The notes: generated by a model from the sequence alone, not told the origin. Positions 1 through 7,825 are shown, numbered from the stretch's first letter. The stretch: 40,612 nt of DNA from Chloroflexota bacterium (GCA_902810745.1 CADDYW010000034.1:1-40612); one strand, 5' to 3'. Made by a program: numbers and translations.

Positions 1-139
1 CATCGACGTTCTGCCCGGCCAGACGGCGACGGAGACTTTCACCTTCGTCAACGTGGGGCGGTTCGAGATCGTCAGTAACGAGGACGAAGACCAGAAGCAC
101 GGACTCCGTGGCGAGCTCGTCGTCGAGGCACTGTTCTAA
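1..139 (+). CDS. C-terminal end of a cupredoxin-like protein (partial)
   Basis: The window opens inside a reading frame (second base onward) that ends at TAA 137-139 and gives the last 45 residues of a protein. The pattern PGQTAT...F.F...G.FEIVS...KHGLRGELVV matches the last two beta strands of a cupredoxin (plastocyanin-like) fold. In that fold this segment normally carries a Cys, a His and a Met copper ligand. Here only the His (in KHGLRG) is visible: the usual Cys position is replaced within VSNEDED, and Leu follows GH instead of Met. It may therefore be a non-copper or altered cupredoxin, such as a periplasmic additive domain. The N-terminus is outside the window, so signal peptide and length cannot be judged. 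Confidence 0.55.
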   Translation, partial: IDVLPGQTATETFTFVNVGRFEIVSNEDEDQKHGLRGELVVEALF

Positions 140-154
140 CCACGCCATCACCTG

Positions 155-163
155 TGGTACAAT
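155..163 (+). promoter_or_regulatory. Extended -10 promoter for the carboxypeptidase gene
   Basis: The sequence TG-G-TACAAT forms an extended -10 element 19 bases after the preceding stop codon. Transcription would start near 170, leaving a leader of about 118 bases before the GTG at 288. No good -35 was found, as is usual for extended -10 promoters. Confidence 0.45.
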
Positions 164-287
164 ACCGCAGCCACGTGCCAGTGGTCCCTTCTCGTCGATG
201 ACGGGCAAGCTGTGCCTGTCCCCGAAGCTTCGTCATCTGGGCTGGGCGGTTTCAAGGGGTTCGATCTGCTTTCCTCGGGGTTGATCT

Positions 288-1349
288 GTGCGGAAGATGG
301 TTTTCCTCGGCCTGACCTCGCTCACTGCCGGGATGGTGTTTGCTCTCGTTACGCTGTTCGGGTCGCATCCCGCGCGCTCTACATCCCTGGGTGCGGTAGC
401 CCCAAGACCGGCGCCATCCGAGCTAGCGCTTGCCTCGGTTCTACTCGCGCCCTCGCCAACGCCGAGCCCGTCGGTCACCGCCACGGCGACGCTACCTCCG
501 GCGACCCCGACACCTGAGCCGCCAACACCAACGCCAACTCCGGCGGGGCCGATCAAGACGGGTGCTGCGCCGCCTCCCCAGGTGCAAGCACTGTCGATTG
601 CGGTCGTCGACGAGGCATCGGGTCAGCTCCTGTATGGCCGCGATCCGCACCGGCGACTAGCCCCGGCGAGTGTGACCAAGATCTTCACTGCGCTCGTTGC
701 CTTGCGCTATGGCACCCTGAATCAGCGGATTCACGTCACCTTCGATCAGAGCCAGCTATACGACAGTACGCTCATGGGCCTGCGCGAGGGCGATACGTTT
801 ACCCTCGAAGATCTTCTCTACGGTCTGATGCTCCCGTCTGGCAACGACGCCGCGCTTGCCATCGCCAATGCGATTGGCGGTAACGAGACCCACTTCGTCG
901 AAATGATGAATGAGGAGGCGGCGCGACTCGGGCTGCACGATTCGCACTTCGTGAACCCGCATGGCCTCGACGCGCCCGGTCACTACACGAGTGCCTACGA
1001 TCTGGCCATGGCAGCGCGCTATGGCATGACCCACTACGAGGAGTTTCGCAAGCTCGCCGCGGCTCGGGTCTGGCAGGTGCACGGATCGCGGACTTATTCG
1101 ATCTACAACCTGAATCGTTTCCTGCTGGATTACCCGGGCGCCGATGGTGTGAAGATTGGGTACACCGACAACGCGGGGAAGACGATTGTTGCCTCCGCGA
1201 CGCGTAACGGTCATCGAGTGTACGTGGTCCTGATGCACTGCGGAGACATCGTCGCGGACTCGGTTCCACTGTTCAACTGGGTCTTCAGCAACTTTACGTG
1301 GCCCGCGAGCACGCCGACGGCAACACCATCCACGGCCGCTCAAGCCTGA
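288..1349 (+). CDS. D-alanyl-D-alanine carboxypeptidase (penicillin-binding protein, peptidase S11)
   Basis: This is a secreted or membrane-anchored serine peptidase that trims the terminal D-Ala from peptidoglycan stem peptides. The 353 residues open with a hydrophobic Sec-type signal segment (about 4-24). A Pro/Thr-rich linker (about 53-88) follows, then the S11 catalytic domain. All three active-site motifs are present: SVTK (S128, K131), SGN (184-186) and KIG (289-291, the KTG box variant). The GTG start at 288 has a GGGG element 7 bases upstream; ATG 297 is an alternative. No C-terminal amphipathic anchor is obvious, and the protein ends in a Thr/Ala/Pro-rich tail. A close paralogue lies at 17362-18303 with the same catalytic core but a different export signal. 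Annotation as DacF/DacC-like is family-level only. Confidence 0.93.
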   Translation: MRKMVFLGLTSLTAGMVFALVTLFGSHPARSTSLGAVAPRPAPSELALASVLLAPSPTPSPSVTATATLPPATPTPEPPTPTPTPAGPIKTGAAPPPQVQALSIAVVDEASGQLLYGRDPHRRLAPASVTKIFTALVALRYGTLNQRIHVTFDQSQLYDSTLMGLREGDTFTLEDLLYGLMLPSGNDAALAIANAIGGNETHFVEMMNEEAARLGLHDSHFVNPHGLDAPGHYTSAYDLAMAARYGMTHYEEFRKLAAARVWQVHGSRTYSIYNLNRFLLDYPGADGVKIGYTDNAGKTIVASATRNGHRVYVVLMHCGDIVADSVPLFNWVFSNFTWPASTPTATPSTAAQA

Positions 1350-1689
1350 AGGCGAGCGCGCGTGGATCAGGCCCGCGTGGCGAGGGTGTGCTCGCGTCCT
1401 TACTCTGATATCTTTCCGTATCGCAGTCAGGCCAGGACGGGGCTTGGCGCCAGTGGTCAGGCGGGAGGCCGTTGGGCTGTCTTGAGCCGGGCGCTGGAGC
1501 GGGGTATACTTAGACGAGGACCGCTCGGGGAATGGTTCAGCGGGGCAGGGCAAGTACCGTCGACGGGCTCCGCGACGGGGCGACCTCGATCATGCAGACA
1601 TACTCGCGCCGAAGGTCGCCGAGCCTGATCTGCTCCCACCGTGGCGGTGGCCCTCCGTGACCGCCCGAACGCGGTTCGCTCCCTGGCTC
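1350..1689. other. Intergenic stretch holding the tRNA-Ser promoter and a leader
   Basis: No convincing gene is present. The stretch contains a good promoter (1482-1510) and then about 170 GC-rich bases before tRNA-Ser. That leader includes a CCACCG/CGGTGG hairpin near 1640. It lacks the diagnostic motifs of SRP RNA or tmRNA. Short frames here have no family resemblance. Confidence 0.5.
1482..1510 (+). promoter_or_regulatory. Sigma70-type promoter upstream of tRNA-Ser
   Basis: TTGAGC (1482-1487) and TATACT (1505-1510) are separated by exactly 17 bases. The first gene downstream is tRNA-Ser at 1690, so the primary transcript would carry a 5' leader of about 170 bases. Confidence 0.6.
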
Positions 1690-1777
1690 GGAGGGGTGCA
1701 AGAGTGGTTGATTTGGCACGCCTGGAGAGCGTGTAGGTCGCAAGGCCTCGTGGGTTCGAATCCCACCCCCTCCGCCA
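1690..1777 (+). tRNA. tRNA-Ser (anticodon GGA)
   Basis: A full class II tRNA can be folded by eye. The acceptor stem pairs GGAGGGG with CCCCTCC. The anticodon stem CACGC/GCGTG holds the loop CTGGAGA, with anticodon GGA at 1724-1726. A long variable arm follows, as expected for serine. The T arm is GTGGG-TTCGAAT-CCCAC. The discriminator is G1774 and the CCA end is encoded (1775-1777). It decodes UCC/UCU. Confidence 0.96.
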
Positions 1778-1840
1778 CGCCGATTCGGGAGGCGCGTCCC
1801 CGTCCGTGACCGGGCATCTCCCTCCCGACGTGGTCTCCCC

Positions 1841-2403
1841 AGCCGCATCGTCGTAGGATCGACGGGCTCGAGCAAGTCAACGCTGGCGTGCCGGCTCTCG
1901 CAGAGGCTTGGCCGGTGCCACGTTGAGCTGGGTGCCCGCTGAGATGCCGGGTGGAGACTGGCCAGTGCCGGGGTCTTTCGCCAACGAACGGCCGGAGCGC
2001 TCAGTGCAGACAAGTGGGTCGTCGACGGGGATGACCGGGCGGCGCGCGACGTCGTCTGGAGAACGGCTGAGCTGCTGGGCTGGCTCGACTGCTCGCTGCC
2101 GATCATCTTCTGGCGGCTCCTGCATCGCACCCTCGTACGCACGGTCTCGCGGCACGAGCGGTGGAATGGGAATCGCGAGGGGTTTCGCACCAGTCCTTCA
2201 GCCGCGGCTCGCTCTTTCTCTGGGCACCTCAGGCTCATAGGCGACGGTCAAAGCAATTCTCTGCCCTCTTCGCAAGCTCAGGCTATTCCGGTCTCGCGGT
2301 TGTCCGCCTGCGTTCGCCGGGCGAGATGCGCCGTTGGCTCGCGGGTTGCCCGGGCGATACCACGGGATCCAGTCGATCGCGATCTGGCGACGCCGGGCGC
2401 TGA
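1841..2403 (+). pseudogene. Decayed P-loop kinase-like gene (adenylate kinase/FlaR-like family)
   Basis: The frame from about 1841 reads SRIVVGSTGSSKSTL, a Walker A region whose GSGKS has become GSSKS. It continues as RLSQRLGRCHVELGAR, meets an in-frame TGA (1940-1942), and resumes DAGW...FRQRT..AL..DKWVVDGD...RDVVW...LGWLD..LPIIFWRLL.RTL, ending in ERWNGNRE. Near 2180-2195 the homology jumps by one frame to FSRGSLFLWA...RRRSKQF, then LAVVRLRSPGEMRRWLA, ending at TGA 2401-2403. These blocks, in order, match the small P-loop proteins annotated as AAA family ATPase, adenylate kinase or FlaR (WVVDGNY, WLDYP, RTL, LWNGNRE, FSRDS, VVRLRS). No start codon is visible. One nonsense codon, one frameshift and a damaged Walker A mark it as inactive. 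The family match is from memory of the motif set. Confidence 0.82.
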
Positions 2404-2407
2404 TTGC

Positions 2408-3448
2408 CTACGCCGCCGGCTGTGCTCGGCCGGTAACGGCTCCGTATTTCTGACGCAGTCGCGGCAGGACCTGCTGACCGTAGAACTGGATGAATTCGCC
2501 CTGGCGAGGACCCGGAGCGTGGAAGTAGAGGTCGGTGAAGCCGAGCTGAATGAACTTCTCGGCGAGGGCGACGTGCTCGTCCGGGTCGCCGGAGATGAAC
2601 CAGTGTCGTTCCACGGTCGTATCGTCGAGCAGGGCGCCGTAGCGCTGCAGGTCGCGGGGGTCGTGAATACCGTACTTCTCGCGATTCGGAGTCATGCTGG
2701 GAGCCCAGAGGCGGGCCTGTTCGAGGCCTTCCTGCCGAGAGTCGGCGTAGACCACCGCGAGCTCGATCACCCGTCGGACTGACGCCGGATCACGCCCGGC
2801 TTCACGTCTGCCCCTCTCGACCGCGGGTATCAGTCGTTCCCGATAGTCATCGACTGGTCCGGCACCACCGGTCGTCATCCAGCCATCGCCGTAGCGGCCA
2901 GCTACGTACGCCGCGTGGGTGCCAGACGCGCCGACGTAGAGCGGTACTGGCCTGGTTGGACGCAGATAGAGGTGGGCGTCGGCGGTCTCGAAGTATCGTC
3001 CTCGGAAGGTTAGACGCTCGCCCGCCCAGAGACGACGGATGATCTGGATGGCCTCGACCAGCCGTCCGCAGCGTTCAGAGAAACCGGGCCAGGAGCCCGT
3101 GCAAGACTTTTCGTTCAGCGCCTCGCCGGTTCCCACCCCGAGCCAGAAACGCCCGGGATACATCGCCCCGAGTGTCGCAGCGGCCTGAGCGATGACCGCC
3201 GGATCGTAGCGAAAGGTAGGGCAGGTCACTCCCGTTCCAAAACTGACCTTCTTCGTCCGCTCGCCCAGTGCTCCGAGCCAGCTCCAGACGAAGAAGCAGC
3301 GGACGTCGCTGTCGCGCCAGGGATGGAAATGATCGCTCGCGGTGATGGAATCAAAGCCGCAGCGCTCCGCCTCGACGCACCAATCCAGTAGCTCTCCTGG
3401 TGCGAACTGCTCCGTCGACGCTTTGTAGCCGAGCACCAGCACGTCCAT
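2408..3448 (-). CDS. LLM-class F420-dependent oxidoreductase (G6PD-like family)
   Basis: This is a TIM-barrel oxidoreductase of the luciferase-like monooxygenase class. Members near this sequence use deazaflavin F420 and include F420-dependent glucose-6-phosphate dehydrogenase. The N-terminal LGYKAS.EQF and the block SDHFHPW (residues 38-44) are typical of that subgroup. LGVGTGE and the later GRYGDGW are the usual phosphate/F420 contact regions. The true substrate cannot be read from sequence. ATG at 3448 is preferred because the family starts just before GYKAS and GAGGAGGA lies directly upstream. A further in-frame ATG at 3487 has no ribosome site. It stands alone on the minus strand next to the pseudogene and implies that the host makes F420. 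Confidence 0.88.
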   Translation of the reverse strand: MDVLVLGYKASTEQFAPGELLDWCVEAERCGFDSITASDHFHPWRDSDVRCFFVWSWLGALGERTKKVSFGTGVTCPTFRYDPAVIAQAAATLGAMYPGRFWLGVGTGEALNEKSCTGSWPGFSERCGRLVEAIQIIRRLWAGERLTFRGRYFETADAHLYLRPTRPVPLYVGASGTHAAYVAGRYGDGWMTTGGAGPVDDYRERLIPAVERGRREAGRDPASVRRVIELAVVYADSRQEGLEQARLWAPSMTPNREKYGIHDPRDLQRYGALLDDTTVERHWFISGDPDEHVALAEKFIQLGFTDLYFHAPGPRQGEFIQFYGQQVLPRLRQKYGAVTGRAQPAA

Positions 3449-4083
3449 TCCTCCTCGGTCGTCCGCCGAGGTGACTTCGGGCAGCATAGACGCGACTCGA
3501 GGTCACCGCGGATACACCGGGCTGATCCCGACGCGATCTACTCGTCACCGGCGAACGGGATGAACAGGCAAGATCGAGGCCGGTACAGGCTGAGGCTGAG
3601 AAGATTGAGGCGCTTTGTCCTTGCCCGCCGTGTGGAGAGAGCACGGGGATGGCAATCGATAGCGGTGGACGACGCGGCGGTGCCTGCGAGCGTCGCCGTC
3701 CTGGCGACCCCGGACGGAACGCCGTGGTGCTTCCTGATGCGGTCGCGTCGGTCACGATCGAAGACCGGCCCGCGATCGCCCTGCCGGGCAGGGACCAGGT
3801 TTCGCGGGAGCTCCCGGTGCGCGTGCACGTCCACCTGATTCGCGAATTTGCTGAGTCCTCGTTCGGGGTGAGGACGGGCCGACGACGGAGTGTACATATT
3901 GACCGCACTCGGTTCAATACGCATCGATCGGCGATGGCAGACCAGAGCGGGCACTGATCCGCGGCGATCCGCGTGTCCGTTTCTCGCTCGAGTTTGGGCG
4001 TCCCGGCACGCCGGTACGTCGCCGGGGCGTGGAACGTGATACACTGGCCGCGCGAAAGATCTCAATACCAAGTGAGGTGACAG
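3449..4083. other. Long stretch without a recognised gene
   Basis: About 635 bases lie between two divergent genes. Several frames are open, including a possible 128-residue minus-strand frame from ATG 3924 to a stop at 3538-3540. None has a ribosome site or any motif I recognise, and the translations look like Arg-rich shadow peptides. The only clear signal is the promoter near 4037-4045 that serves the aldolase. A decayed gene is possible but I could not trace one. Confidence 0.4.
4037..4045 (+). promoter_or_regulatory. Extended -10 promoter for the aldolase gene
   Basis: TG-A-TACACT forms an extended -10. The inferred transcription start near 4052 gives a leader of about 32 bases containing GAGGTG just before ATG 4084. 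No clear -35 is visible. Confidence 0.45.
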
Positions 4084-4962
4084 ATGCCACGGGTCAACCG
4101 CGCGATCGAGCTACTGGAGCAAGGGCAGCCGATCTACTATACCGGCGCCGAGGATCGCGGTTTCGAGGGCGGCGTGAAGGCGGCGAAAACCTGGGCCGAT
4201 TACATCACCTACGAGATGGAGCACGCGCCGTTTGACGTCAGTAAGCTTGCCGATTTCATGCGAGGCCTCGTCGCCGGTGGGCCGACGCCGTCTGGTCACC
4301 GAACGCCCGCGGTCATCGTGACTCTTCCGATGAACGGAACGGACGCGCAGACCGTCAACGCGAACGCCTGGATGATCAAGCAGGTTCTCGCGACCGGGGT
4401 GCACGGAATCCTGCTCTGCCACGCCGAGACTCCCGAGGCCGTGCGCGCTTTTGTGCAGCACTGCCGATATCCCTTCAATCGAATTGGCGTCGGCGAGGGT
4501 CTTGACGAGGGACGGCGCGGCGGAGGCGGACAGGCGTCGGCCGCGGCCATCTGGGGAGTTTCGCCACGCGAGTACCTGGACCTTGCCGATCCGTGGCCCT
4601 TGAACCCGAAGGGCGAGCTGCTGCTTGGCCTGAAGATCGAGAACAAGCGGGCGCTGGCCAACGCGGAAGAGAGCACGAAGGTTCCTGGCATCGCCTTCGC
4701 CGAGTGGGGGCCCGGGGACATGGGGATGTCACTCGGTTTTCCTGACAACCACGACGAGCCCTACCCGCCCGAGATGGTTGCCGCTCGCGCGCGCGTCCTG
4801 GCGGCCTGCAAGGCGGCGAAGATTGCCTTCCTGAACACGGTGCGGCCGGACGACGTGATCGAGCGGATCAAAGAGGGAGTTATGATTGGTGCGAGCGGGC
4901 GCGCTGGTCGGGAGGCCGCCGAGATCGGACGGCGCTACACCGGGCGGACGATGCCCTGGTGA
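4084..4962 (+). CDS. HpcH/HpaI family aldolase/lyase
   Basis: This 292-residue protein belongs to the pyruvate/phosphoenolpyruvate-dependent aldolase fold (HpcH/HpaI). These metal-dependent TIM barrels cleave 2-keto-3-deoxy or hydroxy-keto acids. Likely metal and catalytic acids are E186 (LKIENKRAL) and D212 within EWGPGDMG (E207-D212). LLCHAETPEAV (111-120) is a typical strand of the family. The start is ATG 4084, with GAGGTG 6-7 bases upstream. It ends 5 bases before the convergent gene at 4968. Its neighbours (an LLM oxidoreductase, isomerases, a HAD phosphatase) suggest sugar-acid or aromatic-acid catabolism, but the exact substrate is unknown. Confidence 0.87.
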   Translation: MPRVNRAIELLEQGQPIYYTGAEDRGFEGGVKAAKTWADYITYEMEHAPFDVSKLADFMRGLVAGGPTPSGHRTPAVIVTLPMNGTDAQTVNANAWMIKQVLATGVHGILLCHAETPEAVRAFVQHCRYPFNRIGVGEGLDEGRRGGGGQASAAAIWGVSPREYLDLADPWPLNPKGELLLGLKIENKRALANAEESTKVPGIAFAEWGPGDMGMSLGFPDNHDEPYPPEMVAARARVLAACKAAKIAFLNTVRPDDVIERIKEGVMIGASGRAGREAAEIGRRYTGRTMPW

Positions 4963-4967
4963 TGCGA

Positions 4968-5267
4968 TCATCGGCGGTAGTTCAGCTGGTTGAGCTCGCG
5001 CTCGAGCTCGTCAAGGCGGCGTTGGAGCGAGCGGACCTGCTCGCCGACAGGTGTCGGCTGGCCGGGCTTTCCGGGCGCGGCCTGATCACAGATCGTACAC
5101 GCGGGGGCGGGAGCCTGGTGCTGAATTGCATCTTGCAGGTGGCCCTGTTGCAACGCCAGGATGTCACGTTCCAGCGCGTAGATCTGTCGCACGAGGCGCT
5201 GCCGCCGCTTACGTCGGGCGCCCGCGAGCGGTGATTCCTGACAGGTGGGGCAGATCGTCTGCGTCAT
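4968..5267 (-). CDS. Small zinc-knuckle and coiled-coil protein, function unknown
   Basis: The 99-residue protein has two CxxC knuckles, C6-C9 (CPTC) and C57-C60 (CTIC), that could form one zinc site. They are separated and followed by strongly charged helical segments (about 20-46 and 74-97) with heptad-like Leu spacing, which suggests coiled coils. ATG 5267 is chosen because AGGGGAG lies 6 bases upstream; the in-frame ATG two codons earlier is too close to that site. It is divergent from the Fe-S carrier gene. I do not recognise a named family and assign no function. Confidence 0.6.
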   Translation of the reverse strand: MTQTICPTCQESPLAGARRKRRQRLVRQIYALERDILALQQGHLQDAIQHQAPAPACTICDQAAPGKPGQPTPVGEQVRSLQRRLDELERELNQLNYRR

Positions 5268-5342
5268 CGTCATCTCCCCTGATGGAAGCCGACCCACGGT
5301 CTGGGGGCGCGGCAAGGCGCGGGCCACGGATCCGCGTGTCAT

Positions 5343-5371
5343 TTGACGTCGACTAGCACGCATGCTAGGAT
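5343..5371 (+). promoter_or_regulatory. Promoter with overlapping palindromic operator upstream of the Fe-S carrier
   Basis: TTGACG (5343-5348) and TAGGAT (5366-5371) are spaced by 17 bases. A perfect inverted repeat, CTAGCA-CGCA-TGCTAG (5353-5368), fills most of the spacer and covers the first half of the -10. A protein bound there should block polymerase, so a repressor operator is likely. The leader to ATG 5467 is about 90 bases. Confidence 0.6.
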
Positions 5372-5466
5372 GGAAGTGTTACCGGAGGCGGTCACGCCGC
5401 GAGTACGTTTCTGCCATCGCCGACAAATGGTTCGAGTTTGAGTTCAGAGTTGTAAGGAGCGCCTCG

Positions 5467-5823
5467 ATGATTTCTGTCACCACGTCTGCAAGCGAGCAAC
5501 TGAAGCAGTTAATCGAGAAGCAGGGAGATCCGAACACCGCCCTTCGCGTGTTCGTATCCCCGGGTGGCTGCTCTGGCTTCCAGTACGGAATGGCGCTCGA
5601 TAATACCCTGCAGGAAGGGGATCAGGTCTTCGAGCAGGATGGAATCAAGCTCGTCGTCGACGAGTACAGTATCGAATATCTCGACGGCGCCGAGATCGAC
5701 TACGTGGACGGGCTCATGGGCGCAGGATTCACCGTCTACAACCCGAACGCCATCTCGACCTGCGGATGCGGGCACTCCTTCCAGACTGCCGATCACGCTG
5801 GGCAAGCGCAGAAGTGCCACTGA
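5467..5823 (+). CDS. A-type iron-sulfur carrier / insertion protein (IscA/ErpA family)
   Basis: This 118-residue protein carries the conserved cysteines of A-type Fe-S carriers: C35 in PGGCSGFQY and C99-G-C101 in STCGCG. The spacing of 63 residues between C35 and C99 is that of the family. Such proteins hold a [2Fe-2S] or [4Fe-4S] cluster and pass it to apo-enzymes in the cytoplasm. ATG 5467 has AAGGAG 7 bases upstream; an upstream in-frame ATG at 5362 lies inside the promoter and is rejected. No other isc/suf gene is nearby, so it is a stand-alone unit with its own promoter, palindromic operator and terminator. IscA, ErpA and SufA cannot be told apart here. Confidence 0.93.
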   Translation: MISVTTSASEQLKQLIEKQGDPNTALRVFVSPGGCSGFQYGMALDNTLQEGDQVFEQDGIKLVVDEYSIEYLDGAEIDYVDGLMGAGFTVYNPNAISTCGCGHSFQTADHAGQAQKCH

Positions 5824-5873
5824 TCGCGTAGCCAGGGGCAGAACCCGAACCTCACAACCGAGGATGTCGACAG

Positions 5874-5906
5874 GCCTTCGACCGGCGAGTCGGAGGCTTT
5901 TTATTT
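5874..5906 (+). terminator. Rho-independent terminator after the Fe-S carrier gene
   Basis: GCCTTCGAC (5874-5882) pairs with GTCGGAGGC (5889-5897) through one T-G wobble and a six-base loop. It is followed by TTTTTATTT. It lies 50 bases after the stop codon. Confidence 0.85.
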
Positions 5907-5918
5907 CCAAACGGCAGC

Positions 5919-6674
5919 TCAAGCTCCACCCAGGCGGCGGAGCAATCCCGGTAGCTCGGCCAGGTGCGTGATCGTCGCGGTTGGAACGATGTCCTCGGGC
6001 TTCGGCCACGGGCGGTCGTTCGCCTTCCAGACCGCGCGCATTCCGGCTCGCAGCGCTCCGGAGACGTCGTCGACCATCCGGTCGCCGATCATGACGCACG
6101 ACGATGGATCCACGCCAAGACGTCCAGCTACCTCGCGAAACACCCAGGGGTGCGGTTTGGAATGGGGCAGGTCGGACGTATAGACGACCTCGTCGAGCAG
6201 GTCGTCGAGACCGTGGGCGGCGAGATCGGCGTTGTGCCAGTCAGCAGCCCACCAGGTGTTCGAGAGTAAACCGAGCCGATAGCCGCGCTCGCGAAGCGTC
6301 TGAAGCGTCGAGCGAGCGTCAGGGAAGGCAACCGCCCACCCGTCAACGGCGCGAGCATACCCGTCCAGCGCGGCGAGGAGTGTGTCATCGTCCACGGTGT
6401 AACCGAGGCGGCGAAACCCTTCGCGCACAACCTCGGTTGGTGGTCCGCTCCATAGCTCCTGCTCGACCCGCCGCCAATGCCTCAGCTCGGCTTCACGCAT
6501 CGCCCGAACATACTGATCGCGGCTGGGCAAGGCAGCGTCGGCCCGGAGGGACGTCAGGTGATCGTAGGATATTGCCCAGCGACGCGGGGCATCCTCGTCC
6601 CAACCGGGCCAATCGACCAGGGTTCCACCAAGATCGAAGATGGCTGCGCGAATCGTCTCCATCTCAGGTGCCAC
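5919..6674 (-). CDS. HAD-superfamily hydrolase (phosphatase-like)
   Basis: All four HAD motifs can be placed: the nucleophile D14 in FDLGGTL, S138 in LLSNTWW, K173 in HSKPHPWVF, and the acidic pair in GDRMVDD (D198 plus D202/D203). The second Asp of motif I (DxD) is Gly, a common variant in this family that may weaken the general-acid step. The all-helical cap lies between motifs I and II (C1 type). The GTG start at 6674 overlaps the TAG of the upstream isomerase gene by one base (TAGTG), which suggests translational coupling; ATG 6662 is the alternative start. The pairing suggests the two enzymes act on one sugar phosphate, but the substrate is unknown. Confidence 0.88.
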   Translation of the reverse strand: MAPEMETIRAAIFDLGGTLVDWPGWDEDAPRRWAISYDHLTSLRADAALPSRDQYVRAMREAELRHWRRVEQELWSGPPTEVVREGFRRLGYTVDDDTLLAALDGYARAVDGWAVAFPDARSTLQTLRERGYRLGLLSNTWWAADWHNADLAAHGLDDLLDEVVYTSDLPHSKPHPWVFREVAGRLGVDPSSCVMIGDRMVDDVSGALRAGMRAVWKANDRPWPKPEDIVPTATITHLAELPGLLRRLGGA

Positions 6675-7516
6675 TAGCTGGCGACGGATGCCAGAACTCG
6701 ATCCACTGCTCGCACGCAGCGCTCGGCTGCGACGCTGGGATCGAGCTGACGGATACTTTCGTTGAACAGCTCAAGCGAGACGTACCCGTCGTAGCCAGTT
6801 GCTCGTCGAATTTCCCGCAGCCATTGTACCAGATCGAGCACTCCTTCGCCCGGAAGCACGCGCATCGGGTCGGTAAGCGTTTCGACCGGTCCGGGCGGCG
6901 CGTCGTTGATGTGAATGAACAGCGGCATCCCCGGCCTGATGCGAGACAGATCTTCGGTGCGAGAGCCGCCCAGGTGCCAGTGGTAGCTGTCGATCAGGAC
7001 GCCGACGTTTGGCAGATCGACACGCTGAATGAATTCGAGGGTCTGACCAAGCGTGGTGGGGCTGTTCGAGCGAAGACCCGCGGGCGGATGAAGCCCGAGA
7101 AACTCGAGCGTGATGCCAATGCCGTAGTCACGGGCGACGAGCGCCACGTCACGTACTTTCTGAACCAGGCGGTCTGGATCGTTTTCGCCCTGATCGCTTC
7201 GAAAAGGCATAACGAGCATTGCCGTGGGAATCCCCAGGGCGCGTGCAAGCTCGCACTCCTCCGGGGCGCGCTTCAGGCCATCCTGAAAGTCGGAGTCGGG
7301 CCGAATCGGCGATGCGCTCAGGCCACAGTGCGCCGGGGCGACACCTGCTCCGGCAAAGAAATCGCGCACCCCATCGATCCCCCGCTCGCGGACCATGTCG
7401 GCGACCGGGCCGAGCCGGACCTCGACCCCGGCGAAACCGGCCCGACCCGCGACCTGGACGAACTCGCTGAACGACAGCCGATTGCTCAGCGTCGTCGCAT
7501 TCAAACAGCTCTTCAT
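6674..7516 (-). CDS. Sugar phosphate isomerase/epimerase (AP endonuclease 2-like TIM barrel)
   Basis: The 280-residue TIM barrel belongs to the xylose-isomerase-like family that isomerises or epimerises sugars and inositols using a divalent metal. Candidate metal ligands sit at the ends of the strands: E138 (TLEFLG), D176 (LIDSYHWH), H202 (FIHIND) and E249 (SLELFN). Start ATG 7516 is preceded by GAGGAGAG at a good distance, so an upstream in-frame TTG is rejected. Its TAG overlaps the GTG of the HAD gene. It is one of three paralogous barrels in this window (with 9274-10071 and 22423-23289), which are only distantly similar. The substrate cannot be stated. Confidence 0.88.
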   Translation of the reverse strand: MKSCLNATTLSNRLSFSEFVQVAGRAGFAGVEVRLGPVADMVRERGIDGVRDFFAGAGVAPAHCGLSASPIRPDSDFQDGLKRAPEECELARALGIPTAMLVMPFRSDQGENDPDRLVQKVRDVALVARDYGIGITLEFLGLHPPAGLRSNSPTTLGQTLEFIQRVDLPNVGVLIDSYHWHLGGSRTEDLSRIRPGMPLFIHINDAPPGPVETLTDPMRVLPGEGVLDLVQWLREIRRATGYDGYVSLELFNESIRQLDPSVAAERCVRAVDRVLASVAS

Positions 7517-7825
7517 CTGCTCTCTCCTCAAGTTTTGATATTTTCGCTACGGTCGCCGCACCAGGGTAACGAGTCCTGGTAAGTGCCCATGGCCGGCGGT
7601 CGCCCGCGACCCCTTCCAGGGCATTGCGGACCATCGTCCGGGGCGGTCTGGCGCAGAATCAGGGGCGTGGTTAGGGGTCGGCAGTTCCCAGGCGCCTCCC
7701 TCGCGAAGACGCCAGGGAGCGGACGTGCGCGACCCATGCGCCCTCCCAGCATAGCGCGTGACGTGATGCTCCACCGTCGTGAGGCCGAGCTGAGCCCGAT
7801 CTCCTCGCTCACCGTCTGCCACGGT
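7517..7825. other. Intergenic stretch with hairpins, no recognised gene
   Basis: About 309 bases separate two minus-strand genes. The stretch holds two short inverted repeats: ACCAGG/CCTGGT (7560-7580) and CTCCCT/AGGGAG (7696-7719). Frames on both strands stay open but show no motif, and none has a ribosome site. The hairpins may end the M20 peptidase transcript. Confidence 0.4.

Noticed and set aside
1537..2238. A 233-residue minus-strand frame containing a GGIRTHE-like peptide
   Set aside because: That peptide is the well-known artefact produced by translating the antisense of tRNA-Ser genes, and the rest is antisense to the pseudogene.
6104..7582. A 492-residue plus-strand open frame
   Set aside because: It covers the HAD and isomerase genes in antisense and has an Arg-rich, motif-free composition.
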